DNA of 64,000 nt, taken from the NCBI RefSeq assembly GCF_030272615.1, contig NC_081409.1:651092468-651156467 (forward strand), read 5' to 3'. This DNA comes from Cryptomeria japonica (lineage: Eukaryota; Streptophyta; Pinopsida; Cupressales; Cupressaceae). The position numbers and the translations under genes are program-made. Positions 12,271 to 22,440 of this stretch are shown in pieces (the stretch's first letter is position 1; each line of letters begins with the position of its first letter). Below the pieces are notes generated by a model that was given only the letters and a program-made list of their open reading frames with translations, was not told the origin of the DNA and did not search any database.

Positions 12271-12463
12271 CATTTTTGTACTCTTTTTGATTATTTATGA
12301 CATCCTTTGTCATTGATGTCAAAGGGGGAGTAGTGGTGAGAAAAATGCATGCACAAAGGAGATCACTCACTCAGGGGGAGCACATCTTTTTCTTGGATTT
12401 CAGTTTTGGATAATAATTTTGATTTTTCTCATGAGTGTTGCCATCAATGCCAAAGGGGGAGAT
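12271..12463 (+). other. G2 3' UTR with three purine cassettes and polypurine tract
   Basis: GGGGGAG occurs at 12324-12330, 12374-12380 and 12455-12461; the last is the tract that primes at the LTR boundary. TTGCCATCAATG at 12438-12449 is a perfect inverted partner of CATTGATGGCAA at 12504-12515 inside the LTR, enclosing the tract. Confidence 0.75.
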
Positions 12464-12760
12464 TGTTGGCATTCTACACTCTTATGAGAATAATTGATGT
12501 TGTCATTGATGGCAACCAACTGGCAACTCACCGGAAATTAGTTTCTACATGCCTAACATCAGAAACATCATACACCAGTAGACACCGGCACTGGCAGGCA
12601 CTTACACCGGCATTCAGATTACCTCGACAACAAAGTATACTAGAAGTCCAGCCGACATGGGCTGAACTATTGTTTATTGTAATATAATTATCTTTTGTAA
12701 TTTGACATGGTATATTGTAAAAGACTCATATAAGTATGAGATCTTATAGTTCATTTTGAA

Positions 12761-12764
<4 letters not shown>

Positions 12765-12812
<48 letters not shown>
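12765..12812 (+). repeat. (AG)n microsatellite in G2 3' LTR
   Basis: About 24 AG units. The 5' LTR has only a short AG-rich stretch at the same place, so the array expanded after insertion. Confidence 0.9.
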
Positions 12813-12814
<2 letters not shown>

Positions 12815-12978
12815 GATATAGTTGACAGCGAAGGTTTTGGTTATAGATTGAGCTTAAACCGGTACTGAACCTGGCATTAGAGATGTTGTCTTGAGCAGTA
12901 CATTATATTGGATTTATTAATCCATTTTGTAGTCAGTGTGACTCTTCATTAAGTAGTGAGCTCTAGGCTATTGGCCTC

Positions 12979-13752
12979 TGTAGACACCTAAAATTGTCAT
13001 GTCTAATTAAATAAATATTTTATTTATTTAATTATTTTAAGCCTAATTCTTCTATTAATTAAATAAATCTTTATTTATTTAATTAGTTCATTTATCCTCT
13101 TCTAGCCTTATTTCTCATTTAAATAAATACATTTATTTATTTAAATTATCCTTTTCCTGAATTAAATAAATATCTTATTTATTTAATTGATCCCACTTCT
13201 TCTATTAATTAAATGAATCTTTATTTATTTAATTAATTCATTAGCCTTTTCTATCCATGACACATGTCATTCATCTCTTAATTCCTACACTACCTACCCT
13301 CTCATTATTTTATTATTTCTTTTACCTACCCTCTAATCATAGCCGACCTCTTTTTACACCTCTCAATCTTATCCCTCCATTTCATATAGTGTCCTCTATA
13401 TAAGGAGATGCTTCCTTCATTATCAAACCCTAACTATCTCAATTGCGCACTCAACTACACTACGCCTTTTACATGTGATCCTACTTGCAACCACATTTAC
13501 GTTCTTTGTTGAGCTCTTGTGCACATAAAATCTGAGAGCAAATATATCAAGCAAGATCAATGGAGATAGGAAGAATGGAGATTCAAACCCTATTGGACAT
13601 GTAATGGTATAATCTTTGTGATTTCATTTGATTTGCATTGTCTTAGGTAATCTTCATATGTTATGGTAGATCTTTATTGTTGTTAGGCTAGGGTTTTGTG
13701 GTTGAATTTATTTAGTCTTTCAATATTGTTGTATCCATTTTCACCATAAACA
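12979..13752 (+). repeat. LTR of P1
   Basis: A 774-bp LTR from TGTAGACACC to ATAAACA. It matches the 775-bp solo LTR S1 on the opposite strand. The first third is AT-rich with recurrent TTAATTAAAT/TTTATTTA motifs. A TATA-like CTCTATATAAGG lies near 13394. Confidence 0.85.
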
Positions 13753-13755
13753 TTT

Positions 13756-13773
13756 TGGCACGCCCCATGGGAC
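13756..13773 (+). other. P1 primer binding site candidate
   Basis: TGGCACGCCCCATGGGAC lies 3 bp after the LTR end. It resembles primer sites of plant Ty3/gypsy elements of the TGGC-CGCC-GGGAC type. The tRNA was not determined. Confidence 0.6.
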
Positions 13774-13910
13774 ATGGATTTTTGTTAGATCTGTGTTTTT
13801 TGCAGATTTTTCTAACCATATATTGTTGTTTTGTAAAACAATTTGGAGAAAAACCTTGTGCAGCTAGGGTTTTGGACACAAAATCAAGATCTTGGAGAGA
13901 TTTGATCATA

Positions 13911-14717
13911 TCTCACAAACGGCTTGGAAATTTTCCACCAAATTTTCTTTGTAGGTTGAAGACAGTATCACAAGCTCTCAAAAATAAAGTCGGATCTACT
14001 GGAGCATATTTTAATTTTCTATGAATTTTTTATGAATTTTGATAAAAAATTAATTTTGAGAGCAAATGAGCAAATTTTTTGGATTTTCTCACATTTTTGG
14101 ACATCTCTCATAATTATACAGAGGATCTATTTTTTGTGATTTTCATTTTGATGCAAAATATTTCCTTCAAAATTGGATCTTTAAAAATTAGGGTTTTTCC
14201 TTATTTTAATTAGATCTCACACACGGATTTGAATTTTGACATCAAAGTTTTTGTACAAGTCAAGAAAAGTATTAGAAGGATTCAGTAAAAATTTCAGATT
14301 TTTGGGATCAAATTTTCATTTTATATGAATTTTTTATGAGTTTTCATAAAAAATTAATTTTGAGAGAAAATTAGTGAATTGTTTGGATTTTCTTAAATTT
14401 TTGGAAATCTCTCAGAATTATACATAGGATCTGTTCTGTGAGATTTTAAATTTGATGCAAAATCATTCCTCAAAAATTGGATCTTTGAAAATTAGGGTTT
14501 TGCATTATTTTATTCATATCTCACAAACTACTTGGATTTGTTGCAGAAATTTTTTTATGCAGGTTTGGAAGACCATCAGGACTCTTGAGTAAAAATTTCA
14601 GATTTTTTGGATCTATTTTGCATTTTATATGAATTTTTTATGATTTTTCATTAAAAAAATAATTTTTGGAGCAAATTAGCAAATTTTTTGGATTTTCTTA
14701 CATTTCTGGAAATCTCT
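13911..14717 (+). repeat. 304-bp tandem repeat in P1 leader, about 2.6 units
   Basis: Units start at 13911, 14215 and 14519, each at the sequence TCTCAC, giving an exact 304-bp period twice. Each unit holds GAATTTTTTATGA, an AATTTTTGAGAGC-like segment and GATCTTTRAAAATTAGGG. The third unit is cut at the P1 end. No frame is open across the array. Confidence 0.85.
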
Positions 14718-15012
14718 TGTGCAGACCCCTTATTGTAAATAGTATTTATTCATTGGTTAGTGAGTAAATATTGTGGGTCACAAATCCCACCAAGGTTTTT
14801 CCCACACCGGGTTTCCTTGTTAAATATCTTGTGTTATGGTGTGTTTCTATGTTGTCTCTATTATTTTAGTTTACTGCAATAATTCTTATTTACCGGTACA
14901 CTGTTTTGGGTTGCAAAGTTATAAATAAGTTTAAATATTTTGCTAACCAGTTAGACACTGATTCACCCCCCCTCTTAGTGTCTTTAGGACTATCATTTAA
15001 TCTAACACATAA

Positions 15013-16704
15013 CTGAACCGGTAGCACCTATACAGGAATAGAATGTTGAACCACTTACCCCGATAGTATCTGGAAATTCAATAGTAATTGAAGATCCAAG
15101 TAGAGGAATAGAAAGTCAAAAGACTCCTAGGTATGTAAGGTTAAATCATGCAGAAGATCATATCATTGGAGACAAGAACAAAGGAGTAATGACAAGAAGA
15201 AGGTTGGCAGCTAATGAGGTATGTTTAATTTCTCAAGTTGAACTGGCATATTTTATTGAAGCTTGTAATTATGAATGTTGGATGAAAGCTATGGAAGAGG
15301 AATTAGATCAAATTGAAAAGAACAACACATGGACTTTAGTTCCCCGACCTAAAAAATAAGAATGTTATTGAAAATAAGTGGGTTTTTAGGAATAAATTTA
15401 ATGAGGATGGAAAAGTAGTGAGGAATAAGGCTAGATTGGTCTGTAAAGGATATTCTCAGAAGGAAGGAATCGATTATGATGAGACTTTTTCTTCGGTAGC
15501 TAGGATTGAAGCTGTGAGATTATTTCTTGCTTATGTTGCCCATAAGAAATACAAGGTTTACCAGATGGATGTTAAGTGTGCATTTTTGAATGGATATCTT
15601 GAAGAGGAAGTTTACATTGAGAAACCTGATGGATTTTCACTTTCAGATGACAAAAACATGGTTTGCACGTTAAGCAAAGCTTTATATCGATTGAAACAAG
15701 CCCCTAGAGCTTGGTATGCTAGATTGGACAAATATCTTTTGAAGCTTGGTTTCACTAAAGGTAATGCTAGCAGTAACTTATATTATAAGATCATTGATGA
15801 TGACCTATTGTTGATGATATCATTTTTGGAGGTGAGGATAAGTTATTTATGGAGTTATCTGAATATATGAAGAATGAGTTTAAGATGTCTATGATTGGGG
15901 AGATGAAATTTTTATTAGGTTTGCAGATTAATCAGAATGATAAAGGTAGTTTCATCTGTCAAACTAAGTATGCTAGAGAGTTGTTGAAGAAATTTGGTAT
16001 GGAAAATTCCAAACCAGTTGGTACCCCTATGGTTACAAATGAGAAATTGACAAAGAATGATGCATCAGCTTCGATAAACCCTACAAGGTATAAATCTATG
16101 ATTGGAGGTTTGTTATATCTGACTTAGACTAGACCAGATATAATGAATGCAGATTGTATTGTATCAAGATATCAGAGCGATCCTAGAGAGAATCATGAGA
16201 GTGCAGTGAAAAAGATTTTTTAGGTATTTGCAAGGAACAACTAAGTATGGTTTGTGGTATCCTAAAAATGATGGCTTTACACTATGTGCATATACAAATG
16301 TTGATTGGGCTAGAGATGTTGATCACTTGAAGAGCACATCTGGCGGAGCTTTTTTTCTTTGAAAGAAACTTATTTCATGGATCAACAAGAAACAATCATG
16401 TACTTCTTTATCTATTGTTGAAGCTGAGTATGTTGTTGTTGCCACTAACTGTACACAAGTTCTATGGATGAATCAAATGTTGAAGTACATAAGGGCGGAT
16501 TGTAATGAACCGATAGTTATTCACTGTGATAACTCTACTGCTATTGACATAGAAAATAATTTGGTATTTTATTCTAAGACTAAGCACATTTCTATCAAAT
16601 ATAATTTTCTAAAGGAGAAGGTGGAAGCAAATGAAATCAAACTGGTTTATGTGAACACTAAAGAGCAGATTGCAGATATATTCACTCAACCTTTGCCTAA
16701 GTAA
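15013..16704 (+). pseudogene. pol: C1 pol part 2: reverse transcriptase and RNase H
   Basis: This continues C1 pol after the G2 insertion. The start is the integrase-RT linker with a RYVRLNHAED block. A frameshift lies near 15350, then the copia RT blocks follow: [31 protein letters not shown] and [11 protein letters not shown], around 15430-15730. The FVDD catalytic region (about 15810-15830) has a short deletion that removes the residues before the two Asp codons and shifts frame. RNase H follows, with a frameshift near 16220, SIVEAEY near 16415 and HCDNSTAI near 16525, and ends at LPK with stops at 16702. RT and RNase H are both inactive as written. Confidence 0.87.
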
Positions 16705-17129
16705 TAATTTGAGTACTTCAGAGACAAATTGGGAGTTTATGCCCCTCTGGTAGAGACTTGAGTGATGTTGATTAGCATCAGTCTGGTATACATTTATCAG
16801 AACTATCATTCATTCCAGATTGATGTGTTGGTACTACTACTCAGGGGGAGTAGTCAGCTATTTGGTTAAAAGATTTTATGATTTTTCTTTGATGTTTATG
16901 TCAGATTTTTGGCATTGATGTCAAACGGAAAGAGATATATATGTGAAAAATAGAGCTTTACAGGGATATAATTCACAGGGGGAGTTTGGTCTCTTGGTAC
17001 AGAACTTCACTTTCATATCATCATGGAGAGTTTCTTGGATATCTTCCATTGGGGGAGATTTGTTTGGCATTTATTGGTACTTGGATGTTTCTCACATCTA
17101 GTATTGCCATCAATGCCAAAGGGGGAGAT
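16705..17129 (+). other. C1 3' UTR with four purine cassettes
   Basis: GGGGGAG occurs at 16844-16850, 16978-16984, 17051-17057 and 17121-17127. The last is the polypurine tract abutting the LTR, in the same CCATCAATGCCAAAGGGGG context as in the G elements. Nothing else is recognisable. Confidence 0.75.
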
Positions 17130-18359
17130 TGTTGGCAATTTGGAGGAATTGATTATGTATCGCATTGATGTTTGTCATTGATGTCAACACTAGTTGTTTT
17201 GTTGTCTACTGATTTCCAGTAGAGTGGTTGGTTTATCATGTTGATCTGGAGATTTGTCTCCAAGTCTTGGTCCGGCTATTGGAATTGGTTTGGATTGGTT
17301 ATTCGTGTGTTCCTGATGTGTATCACTTTTATTTGGTTCAATATTTGATGATCTGGATGCTATCATATGTTGTAGTAAGCCTTTTGGTTACTAGTAAGGG
17401 TTTTACTGGTAGCGCTTTGTTGAAGATCTTTTGATTAATCCGATGTGTTGTTGGTGCAGATTCTAGAAGGTTGTCAGGATGCTGATAGTTATCATGTTCA
17501 TGTTCTAGTTGATCGTGGTGTTTCATTTTCCTTGTGGCGACCTATTTTGGGTCTAGTGTTATTCTATTAGGTTATGGACCAATTTATGTAACGTGTTGGT
17601 TGATGCTCTTGATGCATCACCGGTTAGGTTTATTTTTTGGTTTATGTTGTTTCGGTCTTAGGCCGACTTGGTTCATCATTAGTTTGCGGGATTATATTAT
17701 TAAATCTATTGTATTATCTTTTAGGTGTCCAACCTAATTGTTTAGGCTCGAGGTTGGTATAAATATGATGTAAGATCTCTTTGTAGATTATGTGGTAGGT
17801 CAAGGTTATCAGATTGTCTGTGAGCGAATAAAGTTGTAATCATATGCAGAGGTTTCAATCAATCATAGGTGATTGAATTGGGTTTGTGAAAGAGGTTTAA
17901 GACCTCCCATATTGAGCTTAACCATAATTGTACTCAGGCATAAGAGATGTTATTCTTGTAGTTCATTCATCTTTCTAGATTGTAGTCTAGATTTATTTTG
18001 TAGTGAGCGAGGCTCCTTTTGTGATGAGAAGTGCACTCTAGGCTATTGGACTTTCGACATTTTTAGGGCCCTCTTATTGTAATCACATACTTGCGGCAGA
18101 AGTATTATCTAACTATGGGTAGACTTCCCACTATGGTTTTCCCCTTTACCATATTTTTCACATACAAATCATGGTGTTATGTGTTATGGATGGTTGGTAA
18201 TTGTTCTGTGATTTATGTTTATGCTTAATTGTTATATCTTCTATTTTGGTATTTGGTTTATGCATTCTGGTAAAAGGTTTTGAGTGCTTCAAGTTTTATA
18301 ATCTGTTGACAACTGATTCACCCCCCCCCCCTCTCAGTTGTCAACCGGTTATCATAACA
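17130..18359 (+). repeat. 3' LTR of C1
   Basis: It starts TGTTGGCAATTT directly after the polypurine tract and ends ATCATAACA, about 1,230 bp. The terminal hairpin has an 11-bp perfect stem (TTGACAACTGA 18306-18316, TCAGTTGTCAA 18334-18344) around a C-run. The end was placed where an inverted LTR of the same family begins. Confidence 0.75.
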
Positions 18360-18906
18360 AAACCAAGTCGGCCTAAGACCAAAACAACATTAACCAAACA
18401 ACAAATCCAACCGATAACGCATTGGGATCATCCACCAACACATTACATAAACTGGTCCACAACCTAGAAGAATAAGACCAGACCTAAAATAGGTTGCCAT
18501 AAGACAAATGACATACAACCAATCAATTGGAACATGAACATGATAACCATCAGCATCCCAAAAACCTTCTATAAGCCACACCAACACCACTTATCGAATT
18601 CATCAAAATATCTTCAACAAAGCTCTATCGGTAGAACCCTTACCTGTAACCAAAAGGCTTACTAAAACATATGATAGCTTTTGGATCACCATATCCTGAA
18701 CCAACTGAATGTGAAAAGCATCTGAACCACATGAATGATGGAACCAAACCAATTCCACCAATTAGAATATACCGTAGACAAATCTCTTGATCTTCATCAA
18801 AGTCCAACCACTCTACCGAAATTTTATAGACAACCAAAGAAGCTAGTGTTGATATCAATGACAAACATCAATGCAACACATAATCAATTCCTCTAAATTG
18901 CCAACA
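18360..18906 (-). repeat. X: truncated minus-strand LTR of the C1 family
   Basis: Read on the minus strand from 18906, this begins TGTTGGCAATTTAGAGG and follows the first part of the C1 LTR up to the CCGACTTGG segment, where C1's own LTR end interrupts it. At its other side it joins C2 RNase H abruptly. C1 probably inserted into this LTR, whose remainder should lie left of the window. Confidence 0.65.
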
Positions 18907-19959
18907 AGAGACATGAAGTCTTTCTTCTTTCTTGACTAAGAAACCAATCAGGAGCCAAGAAATAATGCTCCTCCACTAGTACTTTTTCTCTCATCAACAC
19001 TTTCGGCCCAGTCTGCATCTGTATAAGTTGTTAGGGTAAAATCTGAGTTCCTGGGATACCACAAACCAAATAATTTTATGCCTTTCAGATATTTAAAAAT
19101 CCTTTTTACTGCCAAGACATGTGATTCCTTTGGTTCTTGCTAAATTTGGCTACCAAACAAATCGCATACATGATATGCAATCTGGTAGTTGTCAAATATA
19201 ATAGTCCTTCAATCATTGATCTATACTGACTTCCATCTGCCTTAGGATATTTATCATCTTTGGTTAAATTACATCCAGTGGTCATAGGTGTACACATCGG
19301 TTTGGAATTCTCCAACCCAAACTTCTTCAAAAACTCCTTAATGTACTTAAAATAAGAAATGAAAATTCCTTTATCATTTTGATTAACTTGCAAACTGAGG
19401 AAGAAATTTAAGTCACCAATCATGGATATTTTAAATTATTTGTGCATCTCATTAGCAAATATTTTGTACATATCTTCATTTACTCCAAATATTATATTAT
19501 CAACATATACTACAACAATTAGGATTTTACCTAAATCGGTCTTGAAGTATAAATTGATGTCAATAGACCTTTTTTGAAATCTTTGATTAGTTAGGTACTT
19601 GTCTAGTCTTCCATACTAGGCTCTAGGGGCTTGTTTCAGTCCATACGAAATCTTCTTCGATCTACAAATAATGTTTGAATAATATTTCAACCTGAAACCT
19701 TTTGGTTGTTCAATATAAACCTCTTCTTTCAATTCTCCATTCAAGAATATTGATTTCATATCCATCTGATAAACCTTGAAGTCCTTAAATGTTGCAAATT
19801 CCAAGAACATCCAGATTGCCTCCATTTGAGCAACTAGGGCATAAGTTTCATCAAATTCAATTCCCTCAAATTGAGTGTATCCTTTGTAAACCAACCTTGG
19901 TTTGTTTCTTACAACCTTTCCATCTTCATCTAGCTTGTTCCAGAACACCCACTTAGTTC
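18907..19959 (-). pseudogene. pol: C2 pol: reverse transcriptase and start of RNase H
   Basis: RT blocks read on the minus strand are [32 protein letters not shown] and YGLKQAPRA. The next Trp codon is TAG (plus 19616-19618). The catalytic box reads YVDN (plus 19496-19507), with the second Asp changed to Asn. MIGDLNFFLSLQVNQNDKG and the SMIEGLLYLTTTRL region follow. RNase H reads DWAESVDE, then KSTSGGA near 18970-19000, and is cut at 18907 before the SLS..EAEY motif by the X LTR. The original frame continues across S1 (K-N-V-I-G-T-K-W-V-F). Confidence 0.85.
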
Positions 19960-20734
19960 TGTATATAATGAAATTGGATGATAAAAATAATAATATTGAA
20001 AGACAAAAAAAAATCCAACCACAAAACCATAGCCTAACAATGAAAAGAATCCACCATACACAAATGAAGATACCTAATATCATGCAAATCAACAAAACAA
20101 AGAAAGATATACCATTCACATGTCTAGTAGGATTTCAATCTCCATTGATCTTATTTGATACAATTGCTCTCATATTTTATGTGTGCACAAGAGGTCAACA
20201 AAGAACGAAAATGTGATTGATAGCTTGATCACAAGAAGGCTTCATTGCATAAGAGATTTTACTGTGTTGACTAGGTGATTAGGGATGAAAAGGAAGAGGG
20301 CATAATCTTATATAGAGAATATTGTAAGAAATGGAGGGATAAGATTAAGATGTGAAGAGGATAAATGGTCGGCTTGGATTAAAGGGTAGGTAGAGGAAAT
20401 TATTAAATGATAAAGGGGGTAGGTAAGATAAGAATTAAGGCATGACTGACATGTGTCATGGGTAGAAAAGGCTAATGAGTTAATTAAATAAATAAAGATT
20501 CATTTAATTAATAGAAGAAAGGGGATAATTAAATCAATAAAATATTTATTTAATTTAGGAAAAGGACAATTTAAACAAATAAAAGTATTTATTCAAATGA
20601 GGAAAGGATTAGAAGAGGATTGATGAATTAATTAAATAAATAAGAATTTAGTTAATTAATAGAAGACAAGATAAAATAATTAAATAAATAAATAATATCT
20701 ATTAAATTAAACAGGACAATTTTAGGTGTCTACA
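19960..20734 (-). repeat. S1: solo LTR of the P1 family
   Basis: A 775-bp LTR, minus strand, starting TGTAGACACC at 20734 and ending near TATATACA at 19960. It is flanked by AGTTC on both sides (19955-19959 and 20735-20739). Only the LTR remains, as after intra-element recombination. It matches the P1 LTR along its length and contains the same AT-rich motifs. Confidence 0.9.
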
Positions 20735-20739
20735 AGTTC

Positions 20740-22440
20740 CAATTACATTCTTGTTTTTTGACTTGTTAACTAATTCCCATGTCTGATTTTTCTCAATCTG
20801 ATCTAGCTCTTCTTCCATTGCCTTTATCCAATTCTAGTCATTATAAGATTCTTCTATTGTCTTTGGCTTAGTTTCAAATAGTAAACACAACAAAACTTGT
20901 TCTTGAGCAGCTTTGCTTTTTGTGATGATACCTCTTCTCTTATCTCTAATAATCTGGTCTTTTGAATGATTCTTCTAAACATACCTTGGGGTCTTGGATG
21001 TCGATGTTGGAGCATCTCAATCATTCTTTTCTTCACTTTTGATTTCTTCTTCCTTTTTCTTTTCTCCACATTCATTAGATTCATATCCTGCCACTATTTC
21101 TGAGTGTTTTGAAGTACTTTCACCAACTTTCACATTTGCACTTTCAACAATCTTATTCAACCTTTTGTTGTAACAATGGTATTCCTTGCTCTTTGTTGAA
21201 TAGCCTAAGAATATGCCTTCCTCTGCTTTATTGTCAAACTTGATAATATTACCCTCGTCTCTCCAGATATAGAACTCACTTCCAAATACTTTGAAATATT
21301 TCACTGTCGTAGTTCTACCATGCCAAAGTTCATAAGATGTCTTCTTATATTTTCGTCGGTACAAAATTTTGTTAAGAGTGTATGCTACTATGTGAATTGT
21401 TTCTCTCCAATAAACTTCTAGTAGTTTTCCTAGTTTCATCATAGTTTTAGTTGCCTCTTGTATAGATCTATTCATTCTTTCCACTACACCATTTTGTTAT
21501 GGTGTCCAGGGGGCAGATTGTCTTCTAATACCATGTTTCTCACAAAAATCATTTAACTCATTAGAAACAAATTCTCCACCTCTATCAAATCTTAAAAACT
21601 TGATTTTCCTATCAACCTCATTCTCAAATTTTGCCTTGAAAATCATGATCTTTTCTAATTCCTCATACTTCTCTCTCAAAAATGCAACCCAAGTCATCCT
21701 AGTATAATTATCAATCAGTAACATGAAATAACTCTCACCTTGCAAGCTCCTTGTTCTAGTCAGAACACATAGAGCTATGTGAACTAAATCCAGTAATATG
21801 GTGGATGATTACTCTTTTCCTATGAATGTTCTCCTTGTTTTCTTTCCTACTTGACATTCCTTGTAGATCCTATTCTCTCATTTAGCCAATTTTGGTAATT
21901 TTCTCACTGCACTCTTTGAACTGATCTGCACTAGGTTGTGAAAGTTGATATGACACATCCTCTTGTGCCATAGCCAACTATCATCAAGTTATGAAATTAG
22001 GCATTGTCTTGTAGCTCCTTCCAATTGACACATATTCCCATTTGTCCTTCTTCCAGCTACAATAACCATTTCGGACTTCTTCAAGATCTCACATCCATTA
22101 TCCTTAAAAATGACATTATATCCATTTTCGCACATCTATACAATAATCAAAAGATTATGATGCAAATCCTTCACATAGTAAACATTATAAGTGTTATATT
22201 TTCCATCAAAGGTAAGTGAACCCATCCCAACAATTTTTTATGTTTGATCATCTTCGAACCTAACAAAGCCTCCATCATACTTTTCAAGTTTTATGAACTT
22301 ACTCTTATCACAAGTCATATGATTTGAGCATCCACTATCAATCAACAATTCATTATTGTCTCTTCTAGCATGAACTTTATTAGCAACAATCTTAGAAATA
22401 TCAAACCTAGGAACACCCTTTTCTACTAGAAATAAATAAT
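20740..22440 (-). pseudogene. pol: C2 pol: protease and integrase
   Basis: On the minus strand the protease reads LLIDSGCSNHMTCDKSKF (about 22310-22360). The pre-integrase region follows (WLWHKRMCHINF, about 21970). In the integrase core the second Asp is in LLIDNYTRMTW (about 21700), with DRGGEF near 21570. The first catalytic position reads Ala (plus 21773-21775). The substrate-binding end QNGVVERMNRS, the KVFGSEFY block and GIFLGYSTKSKEY are recognisable between 21480 and 21180. Stops are scattered. An acidic Lys/Glu-rich linker lies at 20850-21080 before RT. Confidence 0.83.

Larger units (their letters stand above)
12979..14717 (+). mobile_element. P1: truncated gypsy-type element (LTR, primer site, tandem-repeat leader)
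   Basis: P1 begins with TGTAGACACC, has an LTR to 13752, a primer-site-like sequence, and a non-coding leader made of 304-bp tandem units, then stops abruptly at about 14717 inside the third unit. No TSD partner of the left flank (GCCTC) is found on the right and a few LTR bases are missing there. A deletion probably removed the 3' part of P1 together with the junction. Confidence 0.75.
6579..15007 (+). mobile_element. G2: full-length gag + ORF2 copia-like element
   Basis: This is a complete G-family copy with both LTRs, a primer site, gag, inter-ORF promoter-like region, ORF2 and polypurine tract, inserted into C1 pol. TSDs are CATAA at 6574-6578 and 15008-15012. The only later insertion is P1 in its 3' LTR. 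There is no pol. By eye the two LTRs differ at many sites, so this is one of the older G copies in the window. Confidence 0.9.
12464..15007 (+). repeat. 3' LTR of G2, interrupted by P1
   Basis: The LTR is in two parts, 12464-12978 and about 14718-15007, totalling roughly 805 bp, close to the 811-bp 5' LTR. About 6 bp present in the 5' LTR at the junction are missing here. The C-rich hairpin has arms AGACACTGA (14953-14961) and TTAGTGTCT (14975-14983), so the pairing broken in the 5' LTR is kept here. It ends ATCTAACA. Confidence 0.85.
5280..18359 (+). mobile_element. C1: Ty1/copia element, split by G2, 5' part outside window
   Basis: C1 supplies protease and integrase (5280-6578), then RT and RNase H (15013-16704), a 3' UTR and a 3' LTR (17130-18359). 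The two halves of pol join after removal of G2 and one copy of its CATAA duplication. C1's gag, primer site and 5' LTR are not in the window; they should lie left of G1. Domain order PR-IN-RT-RH identifies the copia superfamily. Confidence 0.85.

Noticed and set aside
12765-12812. (AG)n considered as a polypurine tract
   Set aside because: It lies inside the LTR, about 300 bp after its start, and is expanded only in one LTR, so it is a microsatellite.
13755-14024. 89-aa ORF after the P1 LTR considered as gag start
   Set aside because: It begins in the primer site and runs into the 304-bp tandem repeat, whose other units are not open.
18301-18906. Inverted LTR pair considered as a terminal-inverted-repeat transposon
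   Set aside because: One arm is a complete C1 LTR after its polypurine tract; the other is a truncated LTR with its own TG start. Two LTRs abut head to head.
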